Of a DNA stretch of 64,000 nt, positions 20,457-30,815 are shown piece after piece. The stretch is from positions 108,828,022-108,892,021 of the forward strand of contig CM040428.1 of NCBI GenBank assembly GCA_022702705.1, given 5' to 3'. Source of the DNA: Papilionanthe hookeriana x Papilionanthe teres (Eukaryota; Streptophyta; Magnoliopsida; Asparagales; Orchidaceae). Made by a program: the position numbers and the translations under genes. The number at the start of each line of letters is the position of its first letter. Position 1 is the first letter of the stretch. The notes under the pieces are model-generated. The model was not told the origin of the DNA. It was given only the letters and a program-made list of their open reading frames with translations, and searched no databases.

Positions 20457-21400
20457 CTGGAACGAAGTAGGATCCACTCCTAGCTTATGAACTGCGACCT
20501 CCGGAGCTAATCCCGGCATTTCATCGTAGTTCCAAGTAGAACGATCTTTAAATTCCATTAATAACTTGATTATTTCTTCGGAGTCTTCTTTATTGAGTAA
20601 GGAGCTAACAAAGGTAGGTCTAGGCTCTTCGCTAGTACCTAAGTTAACTTCCGTTAACTCATCTATTGTAGATTTGATTTCTTCTTCGAATTCGGTGGAG
20701 CGTCTCCAATTTTTAAATCTTCGAGTTCGTCTGTAGTTTCCATGCAGTTTTCATTAGACTCGCAAGTGACAACCAAGCAAAATTCAGCATCGTCAACCGA
20801 TCCTACCGTGCCGAATCCGAGACCATGCTTTGAATCGGGAGGATGACCGCAGTTATTCCATAATTTTTCAAAATGTTGAGATCGACCTTTTGTCCATTGT
20901 CGAGGTAAGAAACCACGTTGAATTAAATTTTGAACACAGGGAGAGTACCACTCAAAAGGTAATTCCATTAATTCTGATGAAGTGACATCTTCGAATTGTA
21001 CATGATTTTCAGTTTTGGAGGAAGAAATACCATGGTAGAATTTGATTGGTTTTGCACCGTCGCTACGTATCTCTTTGACCACGATACCCTCGATCTTGTT
21101 AGACTGGATCGGGGTTAGGGTCATAGTATGTACGTAGTGGTTAATCTTTTCGTACATTGATTTGTATTCTTCGTTCTTCTCATCTTCGAGAGAGATCTTG
21201 AATTGCGGCTTCTTCTGAGTTATTGTCGTCGCTTCTTGTTTGATTTCTTTTTCTTCTTCGAACTATCTTCCCAATCAACATTGATGGCTGGTTTCCTCCG
21301 TCCAATCGTCCTAACGTCTCTACCACGCGCCTCGTCCCCGGCCTCGACCTCGGATGCGAGTTGTGGAGAAACCTTCACCATCTCGCCGGAAGGGAGCGGT
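20457..21400 (-). pseudogene. Protease-RT linker of pol, element 2
   Basis: Same linker as 474-1418. The open stretch 21157-20663 has NHYVHTMTLTPIQSNKIEG and ENHVQFEDVTSSELMELPF, followed after a frame break by the pre-RT segment running into MRLEIEQQ at 20436. No enzyme domain is recognisable. Comparing the two copies shows which indels are private to each, mostly at CTG/CAG. Confidence 0.65.
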
Positions 21401-21534
21401 GAGTGACTCGTTGGACTAGAACTTCGAGTTCTTCGTTGTCCCGAACTTTCTTTGCTTCATTTGTTACGGTATCTCCGGAGAAGATCGTTTTCTTCGGTGG
21501 TGCATAATAAGCGGCGTCTTCATGGATTCCAATT

Positions 21535-22299
21535 TCATGTACGGAGAATGGTCGTAAGTCGCCTTTGATGCACTCGTTCCCCTCCATCGTAGTATTTGAT
21601 GCACCGATGCGTAGATGATGGTACCATCCTATTTTCATGTATCCACGGTCGGCCCAGCAGAGCGTTGAAGGATGTTTCTGAATCAATTATGTGAAATTTT
21701 GCGGTTGTCTTTGCTAAGTCACCGGTCTTCATTAGTAGCGTTATTGACCCGAGGGCTCTTTCTCCTTTTTGGTTGAATCCTCTTAATAACATTTTGTCTG
21801 CTTCGAGCTCACGAGCATCAATTTCCAAGTATGCTAGCGTTCGAAGACTCATTATATTGATTGATGCTCCTGGATCCACCAATACTCCGGAGAGCGTAAA
21901 CTTCCCAATTGTAACCGAAATGTACAACGGTCGGTTGTGATCCGTCGTCCCAAGTAGCAGGTCATTGTCCGTGAAGGTAACACCTCGTCGTTCCTTTAAC
22001 GAACAAACCTCATCTAAGGAATCTCCAGCCATTCGAGCTAAGCAAATTTCCGGATTCAGTAAGGCCTTGATCAGAGCTTCTCTCATCTCCTTTGATAAGA
22101 TGAGAGCCTCGTAAATGCTCAATTTGGCCGGTAGTTTCCTAAGATGGGCTAGTACGTTGTAGTCCACTTTATTTTCATGTGTCTCGGCTTCTTCTCGAAT
22201 GGGTATTTCTTCTGCTGGGGTTGGTTCTTCTTGAACAACCACCTGCTTTCCTTTGTCTTTTGGACCCATTCTTGGAGGTAGAACTTTTCCACTTCTCAA
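21535..22299 (-). CDS. Aspartic protease, element 2
   Basis: 254-codon stretch from about MRSGKVLPPRMGPKDKGKQ. The core reads LYISVTIGKFTLSGVLVDPG with the catalytic Asp at residue 142, followed by ASINIMSLRTLAYLEID and the distal ALLGRPWIHENRM. In the region before the active site this copy gives the sensible strand residues, whereas element 1 is locally shifted there. The frame is lost after about residue 240, and the RG-rich tail is encoded at about 21400-21300. It processes the element's Gag-Pol. Confidence 0.85.
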   Translation of the reverse strand: MRSGKVLPPRMGPKDKGKQVVVQEEPTPAEEIPIREEAETHENKVDYNVLAHLRKLPAKLSIYEALILSKEMREALIKALLNPEICLARMAGDSLDEVCSLKERRGVTFTDNDLLLGTTDHNRPLYISVTIGKFTLSGVLVDPGASINIMSLRTLAYLEIDARELEADKMLLRGFNQKGERALGSITLLMKTGDLAKTTAKFHIIDSETSFNALLGRPWIHENRMVPSSTHRCIKYYDGGERVHQRRLTTILRT

Positions 22300-22332
22300 G
22301 TTAACTTCTGTAATTTCCTCAGAATCTAGTAT

Positions 22333-24120
22333 TTAGCTTGCCGGTGTTTCTTCTTGAATCGGAGTGACAGGTTCTTCTGGATTAGCTTCAGAATCTGAAG
22401 GCTCTAACTCTATTGTGACTGGAGCTCCTCGAAACTCGCAGATAGATTCGTTGCTTGTTGAGCTCTCGTAGCCTCCTTGATGGATGTCTTCTTTGTTATT
22501 TTGCTCGTCGAGATCGTGTATGATTTGAGAATTGTCGTTGGTATCGAAATCGATGTCCGGATTGTCGCTAGTTACGTAATGATTAGAAACAGTCAAAACG
22601 TAGCCAACGCCATCACCCTTATCATTATATGATCCCACCGAAGTGAGCGGATAATCATACAAAATCAGAGGTTCGAGGGATTTCTCCCCCGAATCGAAAC
22701 AACTATCCTAGGATAAGCAGCCCCTAGTCTCAGCCTTAGGAGTCTCGGTCTTCTCTTCTTCGTTGATTTTCTTCTTCTCTTCAATCGTCTCCTCGTTGAG
22801 GTGGTTCTTCTATCGCAAGTGATAGTACCGGCTTAACAGGTCTCGAACTCGAATTGAAGCTCGCACCGAGGCGGTTCTGGATGTCGTCTAAAATCTTCTT
22901 CGAAGACCTTGTCCAGAGCGGTAGTCCATCCATCGTCAGTTGCATAGGGATTTATCGGAATGACGAGATCGGCTGAGATAACATTGACGGAACCTCCTTT
23001 CTGGGGTTCCTTCATGTACTCCTTCGGGATTGTTATATTCCCTTTCCGAAGGTTGTCGTTGAGCCAACTTTTAAAGGTAATGCAATCTTCTATCTTGTGC
23101 CCAAGCATCCGGTGGTAGGGGCAAAAGTTGGGATCACCTTTCTTGTTGACTTCCTCTGGTCTTTTAGGCTCTGGCAGCTGGAAATCTGGAGTCTTCATCA
23201 GACTACGGAACATTTTTGGTACTGCTTCATTCTTGAACGGATATTCTCTGCTCAGAAGCTCCCTTAATGTTCGTTGCGGACAAGGCGGTTGTTCATACTG
23301 TGGAGATGACTGATAGCTGGGCCGGGGTTGCTGGTAATTCTGTTGTGGTTGTTGCGGCCGTTCTGGTGGTATTTGCATCGGTTGCTTGCCTTTGTCAATT
23401 GCTACAACGATCCCAGATTTCTTTTCGAAGGTCTTCACCGGCTTCGCTCGTCCGTCTTGTCGGCGAAACTTAATTGCTTCGCCTCTTCTTGCAAGCTTCC
23501 GGCCTTGCTTAACAACTTCTCGAAAGTCTTAATAGTGAATCCTTTCGAGGAGAAGTGTTATCGGGCCGTGAATGCTTTTAAGTAAAATGCCGATCGCATG
23601 TTGTTCTTGTAGTTGTGGTTCACACTTCATGTTTAAGTTCCTCCATCGAAGTATGTAATCCACCAAAGTTTCGTTCGGCCTTTGTTTCTCTACCACTAAA
23701 TCACCTATAGTGATGTGGTGCCGAGCTCCAGCCGAATCGCTTGATGAAGAGGTTCTCTAGTTCCGAGAATGTCTTCACCGAACCATTTGGTACCTCGCAT
23801 ACCCGCCGAAGGCGATTCCCGACGGACCGCCGACGAACCGTCGGAAGAGTAATGCATCGCTCCCGCCGCATTACAACAACCGGCACGAAAGTGTGCAACA
23901 TGCCGTCGGGGGTTCCTGCTCCGTCGAAGGTCTTGAACGGAGGTGGTATGAAGCCTTTCGGGTATTGGACGCCGTCGAATTCTTTTGGGTAAGGTCTACC
24001 CGTCCGGATGGATGTCCCGCTCTTCGATTGTGCTAAGGCTTCTCGCACTCGCCGTTCCACCAAGTTCTTGATATCCTTTTCGTGGATCATACTTTGTGTT
24101 GTATCCTTTTTCAGCCGATC
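22333..24120 (-). pseudogene. Gag: capsid-like domain, zinc finger and acidic tail, element 2
   Basis: Segments in order: 24090-23701 begins MIHEKDIKNLVERRVREALA and includes PKGFIPPPFKTFDGAGTPDG. Near 23690-23480 lies the capsid signature ETLVDYILRWRNLNMK-like (shifted). 23438-22833 carries a Gln/Pro-rich stretch and the zinc-finger motif CPYHRMLGHKIEDC (near 23115), followed by ITFKSWLNDNLRKGNI. 22662-22333 is acidic and leads to the protease. It is better preserved than element 1 in the zinc-finger part. It forms the particle shell and binds genomic RNA. Confidence 0.8.
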
Positions 24121-25657
24121 ATCCCCATCGACGGATGTAATCTCCTTTCCTCCGTCTACAATGTGAATGACCTTCGGGGGTGTCTCTCTTTGTGGTTGTA
24201 CTCGACTCGGAGAGTAGCCGAGCTACGACCATCTCTTCCATCCTTTTCGACATTTGAGCGATCGTGTCGTCTTTTTCCCGAAGCTGCCTTCTCATCGCTC
24301 TCGGCTCCTCTCTTTCTGCTGCTGCAGGAGCACCTTGCGAAGCTGATGAAGCTCGTGTCTCAACCATGCTGATTTCTGCATATTTGTCGTCCATGAATTC
24401 CGATGAATCAATCTCATCTCCGAACTTTTCTTCTCTTTCTTTTGCCAACCGTCGGATATCGGTTCTCAACTTTTCCATGGCATCTTCTAGCGGGGCTTTC
24501 TGTGTGTCATTGTGGTTGTCATGCGATAGGCTGTCGGGTCCCCTTTTCACGAGTCCCCTTTATCGCAAGTAGCACTTTCTTCGATTCCGACCTCTCCGGC
24601 GAGACTTTCTTTCTCGGGCCGTCGTTTCAATCTTAATCGCCCAAGTAGTGGGACGCCATACCATCCTTCTAGCAGCAGAAGGTCTAGGACCGGATGGTCC
24701 GTTCGGCCAAATGCCGGAAGGTAGTATCCTCCCTAATCCGTAATCCCGAGACGACAACGGGCGGACTAGCCTTCATTCTTTTACTTGGCTTTTCCGTCAT
24801 GATGGCGGGTTCTACTCGGGGCCCAAGACGAGATTTGATCGGCACCCGCCCTATCCTTCGTAGAATCTCCGATACGGGCGCTTTTCCTTCTTTGCTAACT
24901 TTTCTACCAAAGTTTGCAGTCGAGCAAACGGCGTAGTTCTAGTTCTTTTCTTGCGGCTATCATTGTAATATGCGGGCTGAGGTAATGTGGCAGCAATCTT
25001 GCGAACATTCTCCTCATCCTCTGCGGCGGAGAGGGGATGGAACCTGCTTCCTCCCAAGAGTGGTATGTATTCAGGCAGTGGTGTATATTCTGGCAGCGGT
25101 GTATATTCTGGTAACGGTGTATATTCAGGCAGTTCTGGGATTTCCTCCAGGAAAGCAATTTCAGCAGCTCTGGCTTTTCTAGCGATCCTTCTACTTCTGT
25201 TTCTTCTTTGGGTCCTTGTCAGTGACGGAATCTTTGAACTGGACCCGATTTCGAAAACAGAAGGTCTTACAGAAGATCCGTACCCTCCACGCGTAACGGG
25301 TTTACCATAGTTCCGGATTTCTTTCCCCTTCGATTTGGCGAAGTCGGGGTAGGTGCGAAACAACTAGACCAGTGGGGGTAGTAAGAACAGTCCTCCCGCG
25401 GACGGTAGTACTCCTCTTAGTCGGGATCCTTTGCAGGGAGGAAACTCTCGGGTCGACCTAAGGTTGAACTCAAGCAGCGGCTCCTCAGCTTTAGATACCT
25501 TGTTCGTCAGTGCAAAGAGGGAGATGTCGGTGATCTTGACATTCATGTTTTCAAATCCTTGTCCAAATCGGATGATCCCATTGTCGGGCAGCTCAACCTT
25601 ATAGACAGCGAAGTCCAGTCCATTGGTGAAGGAGAAAATCAGTTTCGGGGCTTCCAT
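24121..25657 (-). pseudogene. N-terminal extension of Gag (ORF1-like), element 2
   Basis: Starts at the ATG of MEAPKLIFSFTNGLDF (25657). It includes ENMNVKITDISLFALTNKV, a segment with four PEYTPL-like repeats coded at 25070-25140, the basic SRKKRTRTTPFARLQTLVEK, and the Glu/Lys coiled-coil part near 24500-24400 (EKLRTDIRRLAKEREEKFGD). The architecture is identical to element 1. The function is unknown; the basic and coiled-coil parts would suit RNA binding and assembly. Confidence 0.6.
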
Positions 25658-25779
25658 TTCTGCAGGGTAGATTCTGGTTGTCAGTCCCAAGTTATGCTTC
25701 TTTTCTTTAGGACGAAAAGAAAGGAATTGAAAAGAGTCCGAACACATTCTTGTTCATGTATTTATAAGAAGGAATCATT

Positions 25780-27244
25780 TAGTGTGATTTGGGGTTGAAT
25801 TGGTTTGAATTTGGATTTATTTGGTAAGTGGGCCTATGTAGGTCAAATTGGGCTAACTTGGGCCAATGATGGGCTAGGGTTAAAATTGATGTAAAATTAA
25901 TGTTGATAAATATTTATGGGAGTGTTTCAAAGAGGTTTTGACTTTGGTTGGGCTTTGATTTTGGGGTTTGGGCTCATTTGGGTTAGGTTTGGGTTTAGGT
26001 CAAAAATGGGCCTTTTAGCTTTGGGTTGAATTTGAGTGGGGTTTGGGTCTAAATTTTGGGCAAATCATGTTAGTGTTTTATTTTTGGGAATGTTAAGGAA
26101 GATTTAGAAAAGATTTGGGGTTAATTGGAGTTGAATTGGGTGAGTTTGGGTTAGGTTCTGGGTCATGGGTCCAAATTGGGCTTTAAGGCCAAAAGTGAAA
26201 TTGGATCCAAATGTCAATCAAATTGGACTTGGATTTGGTCTAAATTGGTGTTGAGAATGTTGAATTGAAGTTTAGAACTGAATTGGACCAGAATTTGGGT
26301 CAATTGGGTAGGTTTGGTTTGACATTGGGTTCACTTAGGGTTAAAATGGGTCAAATTGGGGATTTTGACAAAAGTAGGGTAAATTGACAAAATTGGCCCA
26401 TGGTGTAGTTGGACAAAATGAAATTGGGAATATTTGGGATTTTCTGAAATTTTCTAGGAATTTTCTGAATTTTTTGATTTTCTGGCCAAGAGGGGTATTT
26501 TAGGTATTTGGAGGGTATTGGGAGGTATTTTTGGAATTTTTGGTATTTTTGGGTATGGATGATCAATTTGAGTAATGTGGAAATGTTTAAGATCAATTTT
26601 GAGGAATTTCGGGTGATTTAGGAAATTTTGAAAAAATTTAGGTAATTTCAAGGGTTTTGGGTAGGCTAGGCGGGTGTAGGGTCCCGGGGGTCAAAAATTG
26701 AAAATTTGGGAAATTGAAGATTGGGTGGATGTAAGTGGAGTGAAATCATTTTGGTTGAGCCATGAAGCCGTATCAAGCCCACATGAGCCATGAAGGGACT
26801 CATTTGAGGCATTCACTATGTTGTTTCTAACCCTCTTAGCCAAGGGCTTAGGGGTTAAGGACCATCCATGTGAATCACCTACATGAGTCAGGAGGTCAAG
26901 TTGGGTATGGGTGTGTTTTAGGAAGTGTGTGAAAGTGTAGTGTATAAGTGTAGTGTGTGTGTAAGTCAGCCCCTTCACCGGACCAGTGCCACCTGTAGGC
27001 GGTCCTAAGGCCAAAGAGTCCTATAGAACTCATCCTTAAACTTCCACATTTCGATTTCAACCCTCTAGGTGATTAGGGGTCTATAGTCAAGTTTGTGGAG
27101 TTTGAAGGGAGTTAAGAAGTGGTTTGAGTTTCTAAAAGGTGGGTCCCAATTCTAGTCCTCTAAGATAGTCAAAGGAAAAGCCTAAGGCTAGATCCTAAGC
27201 ACTAAAAAGAAGAAGAGAAGACCTCATCAAAAATGAGGTCAACA
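25780..27244 (-). repeat. Truncated 5' LTR of element 2 (U3 part only)
   Basis: Colinear with 12138-13603 of the complete LTR (1465 versus 1466 bases) at very high identity. The outer end is TGTTGACCTC on the minus strand at 27244. The left edge is an abrupt junction: bases up to 25779 match the gag leader (5806 in element 1) and bases from 25780 match mid-U3. The TATA box, R, U5 and primer site are gone, so this copy has no functional 5' promoter of its own. Confidence 0.9.
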
Positions 27245-27536
27245 GTTTACATGAACTCCTTTTTCACATAATCTTTCAAGACACTCTCAATGTGACAAAT
27301 TGTGGTTTATCTTGAAATAAATAGAAGACTAGAACCCTTAGACTTGATTGTTGAATATTCTTATCTCTGTAGTATTAACCTAAGTTACTGAATTTCTTTC
27401 TATAATTCTAACCAATATATTCTTTTGAATGAAACTTTTAGTGATCTACAGGTGAAAAGTGCATTGCCTTGAGTTATATTTTTATGTAGTAGAAGGATTC
27501 CTTAAGGACAAGTAATAGTTAAAGTTTGAGGGATTT
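27245..27536 (+). other. 3' tail of an Athila-type internal region, interrupted by the Ogre array
   Basis: Matches, in reverse orientation, the sequence just outside the LTR at 51093-51385 (for example CATGAACTCCTTTTTCACAT). It ends with the polypurine-like tract GTTTGAGGGATTT (27524-27536) directly before the LTR start TGATGCATAAAA. The rest of that element must lie left of the Ogre array, outside the window. Confidence 0.8.
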
Positions 27537-28419
27537 TGATGCATAAAAAATATATACTATTTTTGCTATATAATTTTACCCTTTTATGGGATAGTGTACT
27601 TTAAAAAAAAGGTATTTTTCATGATTTGTTGCAGGTATGATGATTTTAGGTTATTGGATTGAAAAGAAGCGAAAAGGAACTAATTCGGAGCGAAAAGGAG
27701 CAAAATGGAGAAAAACGGTTTCTGGCGCCGCCGGCACCATTTTTTCGAGACCCCAGAACTTAATTGACGATAGAGCGCCATCGGCGCCAAATGTCGGTGG
27801 ATTTCAAAATTGAAGAGTTTTGGCAACTTTTTAAAGGGATGCTTTATAAAACTCAAGGAATTTTGTTTTTAACTTATAAGTACTGTTTTTGGACGAAAAT
27901 GGTGTGGTTTTTTGTGTGTGTTTTGAAGTTCTAGTGTATTTCTAGAGAGGGAGAGTGTGTGTTGAGTATTATGGTGAGTGTATAAGTGATAATTTGAGAG
28001 GGATTCTTCTCTAATTAGTGAAGGAGAAGGAGTAAAGTGAGAGATTTCTTCTTCCTTTCCATTTTAAAGAGGGAATTGAGTGTTGCAAAGAAGAGAGAAA
28101 AGCATTCAAAGGAACTTCAAGGGATTTGCATTGGGGAAGAGAAAGAGATAAGTTGTCTTTTCTTTTGTGGTTTGTATGACCATTCTTTTATATATAAAAT
28201 CCATGTTTTATTGTATCTTCTCCATGAATTTTGAATAGTCTCCTATGTCTTTCTTTTTGCATAGCGATGTGATGATGTGATGATGTGGATTTGAAGTGTT
28301 TTTAAAGTAATGAAGAAACTGTGACAGTTTTTCATTTCGAACATAATTTACTTTTTGATCTGGACAATTAAATTCTTAAAATATGTTATTGAACATTAAC
28401 TCTGAAAGGATTTAGTGTC

Positions 28420-29815
28420 TGATCACTGAAAAATTTATTAAGAAATTCATACCTATTTTTGATGAAATTACACTTTAAAGAAGGGTATTTTCTTTATTTT
28501 ATTGCAGGAATGAAGAATTTAGGTGATAAAAGCAAAAATCATAAAAAGGAGCGAATTTGGAGCAAAATCATGCAATTTGTGCTGAGTCGCCGACGGCGAG
28601 ATCGAGCCCGCCGACGGCGAGGTAACGAGAAGAAAATTCTGAAGAATTTATAACTGTCTCACTGACAGCGAGCCCGAGCCCGCTGACAGCAAGCTAGAGC
28701 GGTTTGGAGATCTTCTAGAAGCCTCGCCCACAGCGAGGTAGTTCGTCACCGACGGCGATCTAGTTCAAATGGCTCAGATACATTGAACCTGGACACCTTT
28801 TGAAGGGATGCTTACACACCTCTTGGTCCTTTGCTAACCTCTATATATAGAAGCCGAAATTAAGTCTTTAGGGTGTTATTTTGTGTTCTAAGTGTTATTG
28901 TGTCCAGTGTGTGTGCAGTCTTTTGTGTCTTAGGGAGTCTTTGAGTGTTATAAGTGAGTTATTTTGAGTTTTTAGTGAGTTAGTGAGTTTTTAGTGAGTT
29001 GTGCTGTACTGGAAGGAAGAGTCAAAGGAACTGCGAGGAGTCTCGTCTGAGATAAATTAAGATAAGTATTTGTATTTATTGTTTTTAACTTTAAATGAAA
29101 TCCATGCTTAGTTTAGTTTCCATGCATTCGAGTAGTTTATTTAGTCTTTCTCCCTATTATGAAATTAAGTGATTTGATGAACTAAAAATAGAAGTATTTA
29201 TATATATATCAATAAATTGTGATAATTTTTACTTAAAACTTAATTTACTTTTTAAACTGGTCATTTGATTTGTTAAAATATGTTGATTATCAACTATAGT
29301 AAAAATTACATCTGATATTTGGGGAATTCAAAAGCCTTGGAAGGAAGGTGCAAATAAATAGGGAAATAATATCATCGGGCGTAGAATCGAGCATTTTAGT
29401 GTGACGGACTAAAATATTCAATTCGGTCCTATTGTTTGAGAGCCGAAGTGTAGATGTTAGCCCTCGGGCGAGGGGAACGTGGAGCTCGAAGTGGCGATCG
29501 GTATCCTCCTACCTAGCCGCAGATTCGCAATCAAACATAGGATTAGTCAATATTCTTTACACCTGGACCAAAGGGTAAAGAATAGGAATGCTCCTATTTG
29601 TCACAATACCTTGAAATTATCTATTTAAATTCATCAATCACTTAAATTTCTAAACAAGGGGAAAGATACTTTTTCTGAATAGTTAAGACTTATTTAGCAA
29701 TTAGTTTTATTTCCTGCACTTTCAATTCGTATTAATTTTCTACTTAGTTAATTTATCTAATTAAAATACTTAGTTTACTTTATTGCGCTTAAATTCAGAA
29801 TTCCAAATTTTTGTA

Positions 29816-29849
<34 letters not shown>

Positions 29850-30058
29850 TTAAAATTAGCTGTTATTTAATTTTCTCTTTCCTCGCGGGATCGATAACCG
29901 GGACTCCACTAGAGCCCCGTATTACTTGATACGATACGTATACTTGCGTAGCATCCACAACATAAACAATTACAATTCTATACATATAATATAGCGGGGT
30001 CAAGTTTTTGGCTTCGTTGCAATCAAATTAAAATATCATAATATAAAATTGTGGGCTA
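28420..30058 (+). mobile_element. Nested Athila-type LTR with primer-site remnant, flanked by GTGTC repeats
   Basis: A 1639-bp insert with a related LTR (TGATCACTGAAAAATTTATT at its start, the conserved CAAATAAATAGGGAAAT block at about 29350, and GGGATCGATAACCGGGACTC at about 29886). It is followed by GGGGTCAAGTTTTTGGCTTC, a degenerate tRNA-Asp-type primer site (30009-30020), and some 40 bases of internal sequence. The 5-bp direct repeat GTGTC lies at 28415-28419 and 30059-30063. The presence of primer site and internal bases inside the repeat boundaries is odd for a solo LTR. Confidence 0.7.
29815..29850. repeat. TTA microsatellite
   Basis: About twelve ATT/TTA triplets in a row inside the nested LTR, a simple-sequence tract. 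Confidence 0.9.
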
Positions 30059-30815
30059 GTGTCCTACAATAATAATGATGAATCCATTCAATTTCTATGG
30101 ATGAATTGCATAGTTCATGGGAATTTAGTGCAAATAAATAGGGAAATGTGGTTTGATGGACTTCATATTGGAGGTTTAAGGGTGACAGGCTGAGATCTCT
30201 AATTTGGTCTTAAGATTAGTAACTAAACTTGAAGGTTAGCCTTCAGGTGAAGGGTGAGTGGGAGATTCGTAGTAACAACTGGTATCCTCCTAGCCTAGCT
30301 TTAGATTTAGTGACTGAACTTAAGATATATCAATGTTCTTTTCATGCTTGGAAGAGGGGGTACTCTTTTGAGGGTAAGGAAACATTTATGCTCCTATTTG
30401 GCATAATAAATTAAAATAATCATTCCATATCATTCACACATCATATAATCATTGCAAGAGGCAAGATACTTTTCTTATATATCAGAACCTTTCGAATACA
30501 TAGCTTAGTGTGTGTCTGTTAGTTACTTTTGTTTCAAAAATATTAGAAGTAATTGTTGTTTGTTTAATTGTTACTGTTCTCTGCATCTTGTTAGTAGTAG
30601 TAAACATTAAACTTTAATTAAAATTTGGGTATTGGATTTCAGTATTACGTTATCTATTGTAATAATCATTGCTTCCTTGTGGGATCGATAACCAGGACTC
30701 CATTAGAGCCATGTATTACTTGATATGATACATATACTTGCATTGAATGTTTAGAATTTACAAAATCATTATAAAAATATATAAATCTGAGTTCATAAGT
30801 TCTTGTAATATTAAA

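Larger units (their letters stand above)
13604..27244 (-). mobile_element. Ogre/Tat-type retrotransposon, element 2, carrying an AlkB-like ORF
   Basis: Reading leftwards from 27244: truncated 5' LTR (27244-25780), then, after a deletion, gag, protease, linker, RT, RNase H, archaeal-type RNase H, integrase, an AlkB-like ORF, a repeat-rich 3' non-coding region, and directly the LTR at 6220-13603, which fits as its 3' LTR. Primer site and most of the leader are missing, so this copy cannot be autonomous. The right end abuts GTTTA within the 3' tail of an Athila-type element, its insertion target. Confidence 0.85.
27537..30815 (+). repeat. Athila-type LTR, plus strand, interrupted by a nested insertion
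   Basis: Starts TGATGCATAAAAAATATATA after a polypurine tract and continues to 28419. It resumes at 30059 with the conserved block (GTGCAAATAAATAGGGAAAT, then GTGACAGGCTGA, then GGTATCCTCCTAGCC) and the near-terminal GGGATCGATAACCAGGACTC with ATATACTTGC. The end near 30800 matches the reverse complement of about 49430. Without the insert it is about 1.6 kb, like the minus-strand copy at 49385-51092. Confidence 0.8.
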
